64,000 nt of DNA, taken from the NCBI RefSeq assembly GCF_003335505.1, contig NZ_QPEX01000024.1:186001-250000 (forward strand). The letters are read 5' to 3'. The stretch's first letter is position 1, and every line of letters starts with the position of its first letter. The stretch comes from Bremerella cremea. GTDB taxonomy: Bacteria > Planctomycetota > Planctomycetia > Pirellulales > Pirellulaceae. The notes under the pieces are model-generated. The model saw nothing but the letters and a program-made list of their open reading frames with translations. It made no database searches and was not told the DNA's origin. The translations under genes were made by a program, and so were the position numbers. Of this stretch, positions 19,115-28,201 are shown piece by piece.

Positions 19115-22100
19115 TTAAAGTTGAGCCAAAGCATCCAGCCGAGTCTGAGCGAGTTTCGCTTCCGGTGAATCGGGATAACGTTCGCCCACCAGCTGATAAA
19201 ACTTTTTGGCTTCGGCGATGAACTCCGTTCGCTTCGCCGCATCGGCACCTCGAATCTGTACTTCGCTGCAGCGGCCAATCTCATAGGCACACTTCGCTTG
19301 CCATGGCTTCACACTCTCTAACGAATCTTCGCCACCATAGCCATAGACGACTCGTTTAAACTGGCCGATAGCCTCGTCGTACTTCTTTTGCTCGAAATAG
19401 ATTTCACCAAGCATAAAGCGAGCCCGAGCCCCAGCCAGGCCACGCGATTCGTCCGCCGCTTGGTCGAAATAACGAATCGCCTCTGGCGTGTTCTGCTGGT
19501 TATAGTTAGCCCAGCCAAGTTCGTAATAGGTTTCGCCAACCAAAGGAGAACTGGGTACCTGTTCGATCAATTGAGTGTACCATTTCTTTGCCTCGTCCCA
19601 CTGTTTCTGCTGGCTGGCCGCTTGCCCGGCATGCAGCCACAACAGCGAACGCATTTCGTCGCTTGAGAGACGATTGAAATCGGCGCGTCGATACGATTCG
19701 AGGGCCTTATCGAACTGCTTCTCTTTAAAGAAACACTCTCCCTGCATGAACACAGCATCGGAGGCGAGTGGTCCGTTGGGGTACTTGGTAATCTGCTCGC
19801 CAAAGTCTTTTAAAGCGGCTTGCGTTTTGTCTTGCTGATATAAGGACCAAGCTTGTTTGTAGATCGCCTTTTCGCCGATCTCCTCACTTTTGGCCTGAGC
19901 GGCTGCTTTAGCGTACCACGTTTCTGCGTTGGCGAAGTCTTCCTTGGCATACATCGATTCCCCCACGTGGTACATCGCTTCTGCCGCCAAGCCACTTTCA
20001 GGGTGCGTCTGGGCTAAGCTTTGGAACGTGGTTGCCGCCTTGTCGTCTTTTCCTTGCGACCTCTGTGTCCAAGCCAATTCGTACAAGACTTTGTCATCGC
20101 TGACGAAACCGGGGTTCTGCTGATGCAGGGCAGCAAAAACCTTTTCTGCCTCGGCAGGGTTCTTACTGTCGACCAGGCTGACTCCCTTGAGATATTCGGC
20201 TTCCAATTTCTGCGTTGGATTGTTGCTCTTAGCAATTACGAAATTCAAATCTTGGATCGCCTCAGGATATTTACCCATCTCCCGCCGCGCGATCGCCCGA
20301 CCGGTATACGCATCGATCGCCAGTTCGTGCTGGCCAAACTGACCGATCAACCGCGAAAACGCCAGGTCTGCCTTGGCGGCATCCGGCAGCTTTAAATAAG
20401 CCCAAGCTTGTCCGTACAACGCATGCGGCACGAACGTTGACTGAGGCGAATTCACCAGCACTTGCTGGTAGGCGTTCGCCGACTCGCTGAATTGATTGGC
20501 AGCAAATAAAAACTCACCTAGACGAAATTGCACCTGATCGAGAATCTGACTGGCAGGATAAGCGGAAACAATACCGCGTGCCTCTTCAATGGCCTGCGCG
20601 ACCTGGCCACGTTGGCTCAGCGTGCGTGCAAGCATCAAGCGAGCCTCGTCGGCTTGTGGCCATGTTTTCGAGGCCTTTACAGAAGCTTCGAGGGCCTGCT
20701 GGGCTTTCTCGAACTGGTTCAACTGAAACGCACTGGCCCCTAACAAGTAGTTGGCCTGGGCTAGTAGATCTGGGTCTTTCAAGTTCACCAGTAACTTGCC
20801 CACCGTCTTTTCTACCTCGGCGTATTTGTTTTGCAGGTACTGGGAAAGGGCCAATCGCAATTGCCAGCGTGCCGACTCGGGGCGATCTTTGCCTTCGGCC
20901 AACAAGGTCTGCAGCGATTGCTCTGCCTCAGCGAACTTATCGGTTTGCAATTTGGCTTCTGCCCCCACGTACATGGCATCTAGCTTCGCTTCGTCCTGTG
21001 GGTACTTCTGAGCGAACTCGTCGGCCAGGGAAGAAGCCCGGGCGAAATCGCGGGTTTCGAGCGCAGCAAATGCCGCGTTGTAGAGGGCCTGAGGAGCTTC
21101 AGGCGTATCGGCGTGCTCTTTGACAATGCGCTGGTAAAGTCCAATCGCTTCCTGTCGACGGTTGGGCTGCTCGTAAACGGCGTCGGCTAAGTCCATTTTC
21201 AAGGCAGCCAGGAACTCGCTGCCTTGTGCTTTGGGCAGGATCGCTTTGACCAACGCTTCGGCCTCTTGCGGTTTCCCCTGCTGCAAGTAAACCCGCGCTA
21301 GCCAATGCCCGGCTTCCACTTCGTAGGGGCCTCCTTGGCGACCGGCAGAAACCAACCAGTTGGCGGCATCGTTTAGCTTGCCGGCCCGGTAGTAGCATCG
21401 TCCGGCCAGCATCGTGGCTTCTGGGGCGTAGCTCGACTTGGGGTACTCTCGCGGAATCCGAGCATACGCGTTGCCGGCCTGAACCAGATTGTCGCGCTGC
21501 AAAGCACAAAAGGCGAGCCGGTAAATCGCATGATCGGCGAGTTCAAAACCAGGCTTACCGGCCGCTTGCTGAAACAACTTTTCTGCCGCCTCCAGTTGAT
21601 TTTGCTGCAGCAGCGTCTCTCCTTTCCGCATGGCAACTTCCGTCGCCAGGGGATTATCAGCGTACTTGGCCAGAAACTGATCGAACGTCTGCTGAGCTTC
21701 TGCGTATTTCTTCAGTTCCTCTTGTGTCACTCCTTTGGCGTAGATCGCATCCGAGGCCAAGGGGCTTTGCGGATATTTGTTGGCCAACTGTTCGTACACG
21801 CCAATCGCGGCTTCCTGCTGTCCGTTCATGTACAACGACTCGGCCAGGAAGTAATAAGCTTGGTCGGCATACTTGGTTTGCGGATACTCTTTCAGCAACG
21901 TCGTAAATCGCTGCGCTGCTTCTCCATACTTGGCCGTGTTGCCACTTTGAGCCCAGGCATAGTTGGCGGATGCCAGATTGAGCATGGCCTCTTCGCGAAA
22001 GTCGGCATCGGGATACTTTTTGAGAACGGTTTCGAAGTTGGTCGTCGCATCGACAAACTTTTTGAGCTGCAATTGGCAGACGGCCAAGTAGTTCTGGGCT

Positions 22101-22372
22101 TTGGCGGCGAGAGGGTCGCGGGGAAACTTCTCGATAAACTTCTTCCATTCGTCCGCAGCCAAATCGAACTCGCCTGCGTTTTGATAGTTGACCACGTCTG
22201 AAAAGAAGAGAGCTGCCTCGCGCGACGACTCCTGAGCTGTTGCCGATCCGACGAAAATCAGGAGAAAAATGGCCGGCAGCCAAGGAAAGAAGGACGCTGA
22301 CCGAGATACCACCATTCTCTCTCGCTCGCTTTTTCGCCAGAGTCGGAGAGGACTGGAATAGAGAGACTGCAT
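19115..22372 (-). CDS. Large periplasmic TPR-repeat protein
   Basis: About 1085 residues, nearly all tetratricopeptide repeats (for example AEQSLQTLLAEGKDRPESAR and KYPQSPLASDAIYAKGV units), of the kind found in YbgF/CpoB, BamD and outer-membrane assembly scaffolds. A signal peptide ends near SATAQES, so it is periplasmic. The frame is open to a GTG at 22411, but the ATG at 22372 has GAGG upstream and is preferred; an ATG at 22315 just before the hydrophobic core is an alternative. It is the first gene of the operon with ExbB, ExbD and the toroid protein, a composition reminiscent of Tol-Pal with CpoB, but with no TolA, TolB or Pal in view. Confidence 0.85.
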   Translation of the reverse strand: MQSLYSSPLRLWRKSERERMVVSRSASFFPWLPAIFLLIFVGSATAQESSREAALFFSDVVNYQNAGEFDLAADEWKKFIEKFPRDPLAAKAQNYLAVCQLQLKKFVDATTNFETVLKKYPDADFREEAMLNLASANYAWAQSGNTAKYGEAAQRFTTLLKEYPQTKYADQAYYFLAESLYMNGQQEAAIGVYEQLANKYPQSPLASDAIYAKGVTQEELKKYAEAQQTFDQFLAKYADNPLATEVAMRKGETLLQQNQLEAAEKLFQQAAGKPGFELADHAIYRLAFCALQRDNLVQAGNAYARIPREYPKSSYAPEATMLAGRCYYRAGKLNDAANWLVSAGRQGGPYEVEAGHWLARVYLQQGKPQEAEALVKAILPKAQGSEFLAALKMDLADAVYEQPNRRQEAIGLYQRIVKEHADTPEAPQALYNAAFAALETRDFARASSLADEFAQKYPQDEAKLDAMYVGAEAKLQTDKFAEAEQSLQTLLAEGKDRPESARWQLRLALSQYLQNKYAEVEKTVGKLLVNLKDPDLLAQANYLLGASAFQLNQFEKAQQALEASVKASKTWPQADEARLMLARTLSQRGQVAQAIEEARGIVSAYPASQILDQVQFRLGEFLFAANQFSESANAYQQVLVNSPQSTFVPHALYGQAWAYLKLPDAAKADLAFSRLIGQFGQHELAIDAYTGRAIARREMGKYPEAIQDLNFVIAKSNNPTQKLEAEYLKGVSLVDSKNPAEAEKVFAALHQQNPGFVSDDKVLYELAWTQRSQGKDDKAATTFQSLAQTHPESGLAAEAMYHVGESMYAKEDFANAETWYAKAAAQAKSEEIGEKAIYKQAWSLYQQDKTQAALKDFGEQITKYPNGPLASDAVFMQGECFFKEKQFDKALESYRRADFNRLSSDEMRSLLWLHAGQAASQQKQWDEAKKWYTQLIEQVPSSPLVGETYYELGWANYNQQNTPEAIRYFDQAADESRGLAGARARFMLGEIYFEQKKYDEAIGQFKRVVYGYGGEDSLESVKPWQAKCAYEIGRCSEVQIRGADAAKRTEFIAEAKKFYQLVGERYPDSPEAKLAQTRLDALAQL

Positions 22373-22752
22373 CAAGCAACGTTCCTCGTTCAATAGTTCA
22401 GCGGAAAGCACCCATCGAATTCAGCGTGGACAGCCGCAAAAAGGAATGCGGCCAAACGGCATGCGTCTATCTTATTGTGACGGAAATACCACGAAGTTTC
22501 ATTATTCTGCCTTGAGAATCCTTTTCTAGAGCTATTTTTTCGTGTCGGAAAGGACTTTGCCGCAGATTTATCCGCATTGTCGATCATGATAGAGACGATG
22601 ACCGATATGCAGGGCCAACATCCGTTAGGATGACTAGCTGTCGCGCAAAACCGGACATTCTTAGGCAAAGCCCGTTGTTCGCCTAATCACTACGAATCCA
22701 CTTCCGTGAAGGATCGCTCCTCGCGGGTTCCTGAGCAAAACAAGTACTTGCC
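22373..22752. other. Divergent intergenic region, TPR operon / epimerase
   Basis: About 380 bases between divergent transcription units. No supported gene. It must contain the promoter of the four-gene TPR-ExbBD operon and of the epimerase, but no consensus promoter stands out by eye. Confidence 0.5.
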
Positions 22753-23733
22753 ATGGCAACATCTCTGATCACCGGCGGGGCCGGGTTTATCGGCTCGCAT
22801 CTCTCGGAAGCATTGCTGAAGACCGGCAATCAGGTCATTGTGGTCGATGACGAGTCGACCGGCACCCAAAAGAACATCGAGCCGCTGCTCTCCGATCCGA
22901 ACTTCCGTTTCATTCATGGTACGGTGAGTGATCGAGACCTTGTGCGTGACTTGGTCAACGAGGCTGACGAGGTTTACCACTTGGCCGCCGCCGTCGGGGT
23001 CGCCCTGATCAATCAGGAACCGATTCAGACCATCGAACGCAATATCTACCCCACCGAGCTGCTCCTGGCAGAGGTGCAGCGCCGTAACGCCGAAGGCCAT
23101 AACGTGCGGCTGTTCTTGGCCAGTACTTCCGAGGTATACGGCAAAAACCCGAAGGCGACTTGGACCGAAGAGGATGATCTCGTTTTTGGCTCAACCACTC
23201 GCCCACGCTGGGCTTACGGTGCCTCGAAAGCGATCGACGAGTTCCTGGCCTTGGCGTATTGGCATCAAAATAAGACCCCCATCGTCATCGGACGCTTCTT
23301 CAATGTGGTAGGCCCCCGTCAGACGGGTGCCTATGGCATGGTCCTTCCCCGCTTTGTCGACGCCGCCCTGGCCGGCAAGTCGCCGCTGGTTCATCACGAT
23401 GGCAGCCAAATCCGCTGCTTTGCCCACGTGGCCGATGTGGTCGAAGCGGTTATCAAGCTCATGCGAACCGATGCCGCCCTCGGTCAGGTCTTCAACATCG
23501 GAAGCAATCGTCCGGTGACCATCCTAGAACTGGCCCAAATGGTGATCAGTAAGGCCAACCCAGGTCTTGAGGTCCAGTTTCAAACGTACGAAGAAGCTTA
23601 CAGCGCGAATTTTGAAGATATCCTCCGCCGTGTGCCTGACTTAACGAAGCTAAGCCAGTGCATCGACTTTACCCCCAAATTCACCCTGGAAGACATCGTC
23701 GACGACGTGATCGCGGACAAAAAGCAGGCCTAG
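22753..23733 (+). CDS. NAD-dependent nucleotide-sugar epimerase/dehydratase
   Basis: A 326-residue extended short-chain dehydrogenase that probably acts on an NDP-sugar (UDP-glucose 4-epimerase or UDP-glucuronate decarboxylase group). The Rossmann motif is TGGAGFIGSH at the N-terminus, the catalytic pair is in YGASK, and the substrate-side blocks FFNVVGPRQ and GSQIRCFAHVADVV are typical. Which sugar it modifies cannot be read from sequence. It stands alone, so it is more likely housekeeping cell-envelope sugar supply than part of a polysaccharide cluster. Confidence 0.85.
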   Translation: MATSLITGGAGFIGSHLSEALLKTGNQVIVVDDESTGTQKNIEPLLSDPNFRFIHGTVSDRDLVRDLVNEADEVYHLAAAVGVALINQEPIQTIERNIYPTELLLAEVQRRNAEGHNVRLFLASTSEVYGKNPKATWTEEDDLVFGSTTRPRWAYGASKAIDEFLALAYWHQNKTPIVIGRFFNVVGPRQTGAYGMVLPRFVDAALAGKSPLVHHDGSQIRCFAHVADVVEAVIKLMRTDAALGQVFNIGSNRPVTILELAQMVISKANPGLEVQFQTYEEAYSANFEDILRRVPDLTKLSQCIDFTPKFTLEDIVDDVIADKKQA

Positions 23734-24097
23734 CGTCGCAGCCTATCCAAGCAACAAAACACCCCTTAAGAGGGGCCACTGCTCTGCAAATTGCTTGACG
23801 GAAAGGCAGATTGGCGGTGGAATGTTTGGATGGGGCACAATATACTTAAACGTCTGGAATTGCTTATTGAAGACCGTCCTGCTTATCGATTTGGGCGACC
23901 GGCAAAAGCCCTGAAATTCGTCGATAGCATGCGTAGATATCAATAGTTTCCAGCATTCTTAGCCAGCTAATCAACACGCAACTTATCTTTCATAGCTCGC
24001 CAGGCTGCCCCATCGGCTCAGCGAGAAAAGGGACTTTGGTTCTTCGTGCGGGCATTTTGCACGCTGGCCGAGGTAACACCAACAGGACGCAGAACGT
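23734..24097. other. Intergenic region before the pseudopilin gene
   Basis: About 364 bases without a supported gene. Near its start CCCCT (23762-23766) pairs with AGGGG (23771-23775) around a four-base loop just downstream of the epimerase, but there is no T tract, so it is at best a weak terminator. Confidence 0.45.
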
Positions 24098-25669
24098 ATG
24101 TGGAACATTCACACACCGCACTTCGCTCGTCGAGCGCGCGGTTTGACGCTCGTCGAAATGTTGATGGCGACCGCACTAAGCTTGATCATGTTTGCCGCTG
24201 TGGCTCAGATTTTCGGCATGATGGGTAGTGCGATGCGCGATGCCCGCGCCACGATCGAACTTTCGGGCAATCTCCGCAGCGTCGCCAATCAACTGCAAAC
24301 CGACCTGAACAACGTCACCGTCGACGTGCTGCCGTGGGTCCAGCCAGGCAGCAACCAAGGCTATTTCGAGATCATCGAAGGCCCCGATCGCGATGTCGAT
24401 TTCGCGGCGTTCGATATTATCGGCGACGATCCAACCGTGACGACCGATCCCCATAACGGTGCGATGGGAGGAGACGCCGACGATATCCTGTGCTTCACCG
24501 CCTACAGCAAAGACGAACCGTTTGTTGGGTTGATTTATGGCGATTTGGTTCCCAACACCAATTCTAATTTTCCCTACAAATATTCGGTCGATCGATCGAG
24601 CGGTAATTTCTCGGTCATCACTTCGCAATATGCCGAAATCGTCTACTTCACCAAGCTAACCCCAGCAGACGATCGAAACCTGGAAGAGTGGTCCACGACG
24701 GATTACCGGGACGCTAACGAAACGGTTACCCTATATCGCCGTGCCTTCTTGATTCGCCCTGATATTTACCTGGGCAACGCAACAATGACGCCTCCCGCCA
24801 CACCATCATTGTCGGACGCGGAGATGCGGAATTACTACGACCTTTCGATCTATGCGACCAGCACGAATCAGTGGTTTACTAATTCTCTAGAAGACCTGCA
24901 AAGCCGTGAACGGCGCATCGCTCATTTTCTGGCGACTGCTTCCAGAAGCTTCCCAGACACGCTCAACCCAGCCAATTTGCTGTCCTTTGAACAATTGAAC
25001 AGCACAATCGGTGCTTCGAACTTGCGGGACCGTACCGGCGAGGATGTCATCCTCTCTAAAACGCTGGCGTTCGACGTCAAAGTCTTCGACCCAGGTGCCG
25101 TCATTCGCCAGGAAGCCAGTGGGACCATCGCCGGACAGCCGGGTGATTTCTATTATCCTGGGTCTTCCGATACCAACGTCTACGAAGCCTACACGGCAGC
25201 GACTTCAATGACCGGGGCTTTTGTCGATTTGAACTGGACCGCTGGCGGACGCTACTCATCCATCCCAGGCTCTCCTTTATTTTCCGGAGCCGCCAATACA
25301 AAGTCTGGCTTGCAGTCCGTTCTCGCGAGTAAATTTGGGCAATTCAACCAAATGCCGTCCATGCTAAGACAGCCTGGGAATAACGGGGTTAATACACAAA
25401 ACTCAAACCTTCCTTACGCCTATTACGACACCTGGCCGCTGCTGTACGAATCGGATGGCCTCAACCAAGATGGTGACGGCGTTACTGACGAAGGAACCAA
25501 CGGGTTTGATGACAACAGCAATAATATTGTCGATGAAATGGATGAATACGAAACGTCCCCTCCCTATCCAGTTCCCCTGCGTGGGATCTCGGTTACGATA
25601 CGGGCCATTGAAGAGGGGACGCGGCAGGTTCGGCAAGACACCATCATGGCCGACTTTTTGCCAGACTAA
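24098..25669 (+). CDS. Type IV pilin-like (pseudopilin) secreted protein
   Basis: A 523-residue protein with a class III prepilin leader. Basic residues precede G15, followed by LTLVEM with the diagnostic Glu at +5 and a hydrophobic helix (about 16-38). The prepilin peptidase should cut after G15. The long exported part resembles PulJ-type minor pseudopilins in layout but is much larger. Near residues 452-482 two acidic Asp/Asn loops (DGLNQDGDGVTDEG and FDDNSNNIVDEMDE) look like calcium-binding EF-hand or thrombospondin-3 type loops. A strong terminator follows 38 bases after the stop. Confidence 0.8.
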   Translation: MWNIHTPHFARRARGLTLVEMLMATALSLIMFAAVAQIFGMMGSAMRDARATIELSGNLRSVANQLQTDLNNVTVDVLPWVQPGSNQGYFEIIEGPDRDVDFAAFDIIGDDPTVTTDPHNGAMGGDADDILCFTAYSKDEPFVGLIYGDLVPNTNSNFPYKYSVDRSSGNFSVITSQYAEIVYFTKLTPADDRNLEEWSTTDYRDANETVTLYRRAFLIRPDIYLGNATMTPPATPSLSDAEMRNYYDLSIYATSTNQWFTNSLEDLQSRERRIAHFLATASRSFPDTLNPANLLSFEQLNSTIGASNLRDRTGEDVILSKTLAFDVKVFDPGAVIRQEASGTIAGQPGDFYYPGSSDTNVYEAYTAATSMTGAFVDLNWTAGGRYSSIPGSPLFSGAANTKSGLQSVLASKFGQFNQMPSMLRQPGNNGVNTQNSNLPYAYYDTWPLLYESDGLNQDGDGVTDEGTNGFDDNSNNIVDEMDEYETSPPYPVPLRGISVTIRAIEEGTRQVRQDTIMADFLPD

Positions 25670-25706
25670 CTTGTTCGCGGCAACATTGTTTTCTTAATAG
25701 CAGATG

Positions 25707-25742
25707 GCGGGCACGTTTCGCAAAGCGTGTCCGCTTTTTTTT
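25707..25742 (+). terminator. Rho-independent terminator after the pseudopilin gene
   Basis: GCGGGCACG (25707-25715) pairs with CGTGTCCGC (25726-25734) with one G-U pair, followed by eight T (25735-25742). It ends only four bases before the next ATG (25747). Confidence 0.85.
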
Positions 25743-25746
25743 ACTT

Positions 25747-26145
25747 ATGACCAACCACCATACGATTCGCCTGAACGGCCCCTGGGAAATGATTGCTGGC
25801 CTATCCGACGAGCCGCAACGTGTGAAGTTGCCCCAAGGTTGGCCTGACATCGTTTCCGCCTCGCACGCAGGGCCCGTGATGCTGCAACGCTGGTTCCACC
25901 GCCCGACCGGCATCGACGACGGCTCGCGTGTGGAACTAATCTTGATCGACCTGCCCTTCTCCGGCAGTGCTTCGGTAAACGACACAAGCCTGGGCCCGTT
26001 CCCAGCTCAGCAGGAACATGCCATCCATCTAGGCGAGCACCTCACGCAGCGATGCTGCTTGACCCTTTCGGTCGAACGGCTGGCCGATTTGGGCAACGCT
26101 ATTCCAGTTCCGCAGATTTCGCTGGCGATTCATCCGCCGGATTAG
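25747..26145 (+). CDS. Hypothetical protein, beta-galactosidase sugar-binding-domain-like
   Basis: A 132-residue protein. The pattern LNGPWEM ... LQRWFHRP ... DLPFSGSASVND resembles the N-terminal jelly-roll (galactose-binding-like) domain of GH2 beta-galactosidases, where RWFHRP is followed by a strand pair and a VN-x motif. No catalytic domain is present, so it could be a stand-alone binding domain. The ATG lies four bases after a terminator T tract, leaving no room for a Shine-Dalgarno site; a later ATG at 25786 is an alternative. Its last 47 bases overlap the convergent antiporter gene. Confidence 0.55.
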   Translation: MTNHHTIRLNGPWEMIAGLSDEPQRVKLPQGWPDIVSASHAGPVMLQRWFHRPTGIDDGSRVELILIDLPFSGSASVNDTSLGPFPAQQEHAIHLGEHLTQRCCLTLSVERLADLGNAIPVPQISLAIHPPD

Positions 26146-28015
26146 CGTCCTGGGTGTTTTCCTCGGCTGCCCCATTCGCAGGCTTCCGAGGAGGCTCGGG
26201 GCGAGAGTCGATCAGAGCGATAATCGTTTGCCCCGCCTTAGGAACAAAGCTGTCATCCGCCGTCACAATCCGCAAACGATTTTCCGCCACCACAAAAAGC
26301 AGCGTGGCCGATTCGCCGTGGGTCTGCTGAAAATCGTGGTAGGTGAATTCATCGGTAATGGTGGTCTTTTTAAACTGTGCCCCAGCCGTGACGCGGCGTG
26401 CGATTTTGTAGAAATCGAGACCATGCCCAAAGATGACACGACCTCGTAGATGATCTGAAACCGATTGCCGTTTACCTGAGCCAGAATCCCAGGGGCTCAA
26501 CTGGTAAACCTCTTTGCGACCGAACAGATGCGTGAACTCCATACAGGCCAGCGAGTTGACCTCGTCGTTTGGCGTAGCGGCTAGAAGTCGGCCAATACCA
26601 CCTAAGTTCAATTCTTCGCTGACATAGTCCGACAAGATACTGGCACACTGGGCGGAAAGCCCCTGCATTCGTGCTGCGGTAATATTGCGGAAGTTGGTAT
26701 CGACCAGCACCACATGAAACCCGGCATTCTTGATTAGTACGGCCAAATCTCGGATCCAACGATCGGCACCGGCAATCAGCACCCCTTGAGGCGACGGACT
26801 GGAAAGCCCCAACCAGCGCGCCGCTGGAGATGCCGTCAGGCCATAAAAAGTCACCGTGCCGACAATCACCAGAAAGACAACCGGCACGACTAACGAGCCT
26901 TCCGAGGTGCCCCCAATTTCGATCAACCCGAGCGTCTCAGCGTTGTGGGCCAACTCGAAAGAAAAGATCGAACCGACCGCCGCCGCCACGATTCCGCGCG
27001 GTGCCATAAAGCAGAGAAACGTTTTCTCGCGCCAATTCAAGCTGCTACCGATCGTCGATAAAAAGACCGAAGCTGGCCGCACGACCACAATCAGAAAGGC
27101 AACAAACAACAGACCTTGCCAGCCGACTTGCACCAAATTATCGACCGGCACGCGGGCCGCCAGCACGATGAACAAGCATGAAATCAGCAGGACTCGTAAG
27201 TTCTCTTTGAACTCAAAAATATGCCGCACGGGGATTTGCTTTTGATTGGCCATCAACAAACCCAGCACGGTAACCGTCAACAACCCTGATTCGGATTGAA
27301 TGTAGTTCGAGACGGCAAACACCGTCAGCAATACGGCTAGAATGAACGCGTTGTGTAGAAAGTCGGGCACCCAATAGCTTTTTAGCGAAAAAACCATCAA
27401 GTAGGCGGTCACCCCACCCAACACCACGCCGACGAGAACCGTCATGCCAATCGACCACAAAGGAGAGACCCAGGTCGCCCCTTCGCCCGATTTCATGATG
27501 AACTCAAATACGAGAACGGCCAGGACCGCCCCAATCGGGTCGATCACGATTCCTTCCCACTTCGCCAACGAACCGATCTTCCGCGCGGGGCGAATATGAC
27601 TTAACAGCGGCCCCACGACCGTTGGCCCGGTAACCACCACAATCGCTCCCACCACCGTGGCAATCGCGGGAGAAAATCCCACCACATAGTGGGCAGCCAA
27701 GGACGCTAAGCCCCACACCACCAGCGCACCAACGGTGACAAGGCCACCCAAAGCGGGTCCGACCTCGCGCAGTTCGTTGAAGCGCAGGCTCATCCCACCT
27801 TCAAACAAGATGACGGCGACCGATAAAGAAACAATCGGGAAAAGCACTTGCCGTCCGATGATTTCATCGGGGCTTTGCGGCAGCAAACCTGCCAAAAAGC
27901 CAAAAGCCAATAGCAGCAAGATCGAGGGAAGGTGGAGACGCCAAGCAAGCCACTGGGCAGTAATCCCCAGAGCCAAAATCCCGGCAAAGTAAATCAGATA
28001 TAGATTCTCTTCCAC
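26099..28015 (-). CDS. Cation:proton antiporter (NhaP/CPA type) with RCK/TrkA domain
   Basis: A 638-residue inner-membrane protein. About 12 TM helices (1-400) include the CPA-type motifs LFEGGMSL and VVTGPTVVGPLLSH (helix 5 region) and a late MAPRGIVAAAVG block typical of NhaP-like sodium/potassium:proton antiporters. A cytosolic Rossmann (TrkA-N/RCK) domain follows from about 408 (GVLIAGADRWIRDLAVLIKN), which usually senses nucleotides or cations. The C-terminal 30 residues are polar and disordered. It should exchange Na+ or K+ for H+ in pH or salt homeostasis, as expected in a marine bacterium. Confidence 0.9.
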   Translation of the reverse strand: MEENLYLIYFAGILALGITAQWLAWRLHLPSILLLLAFGFLAGLLPQSPDEIIGRQVLFPIVSLSVAVILFEGGMSLRFNELREVGPALGGLVTVGALVVWGLASLAAHYVVGFSPAIATVVGAIVVVTGPTVVGPLLSHIRPARKIGSLAKWEGIVIDPIGAVLAVLVFEFIMKSGEGATWVSPLWSIGMTVLVGVVLGGVTAYLMVFSLKSYWVPDFLHNAFILAVLLTVFAVSNYIQSESGLLTVTVLGLLMANQKQIPVRHIFEFKENLRVLLISCLFIVLAARVPVDNLVQVGWQGLLFVAFLIVVVRPASVFLSTIGSSLNWREKTFLCFMAPRGIVAAAVGSIFSFELAHNAETLGLIEIGGTSEGSLVVPVVFLVIVGTVTFYGLTASPAARWLGLSSPSPQGVLIAGADRWIRDLAVLIKNAGFHVVLVDTNFRNITAARMQGLSAQCASILSDYVSEELNLGGIGRLLAATPNDEVNSLACMEFTHLFGRKEVYQLSPWDSGSGKRQSVSDHLRGRVIFGHGLDFYKIARRVTAGAQFKKTTITDEFTYHDFQQTHGESATLLFVVAENRLRIVTADDSFVPKAGQTIIALIDSRPEPPRKPANGAAEENTQDANPADESPAKSAELE

Positions 28016-28201
28016 GACATACGTCTCCCGACCGTCGGAGCAAGATGGGCGCCGACTTCCCCATGGATCATTAACCTACCTTACGCTACCCCAAGAGCAA
28101 ACCCCGCAGATCTTCCCAAACCCTAATGATTTCCTTAGGTTAGAGAGATATCCCTATCGCCCCGCTAAGGTCCTTTCATTTCTCGCCAGGAACTTCGTCA
28201 A

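Noticed and set aside
20578..21123. A 181-residue open frame on the plus strand
   Set aside because: It lies within the TPR gene, antisense, and is Pro/Arg/Ser-rich with no motif.
23762..23775. Terminator after the epimerase gene
   Set aside because: The stem is only five base pairs and there is no T tract, so it is mentioned only in the intergenic entry.
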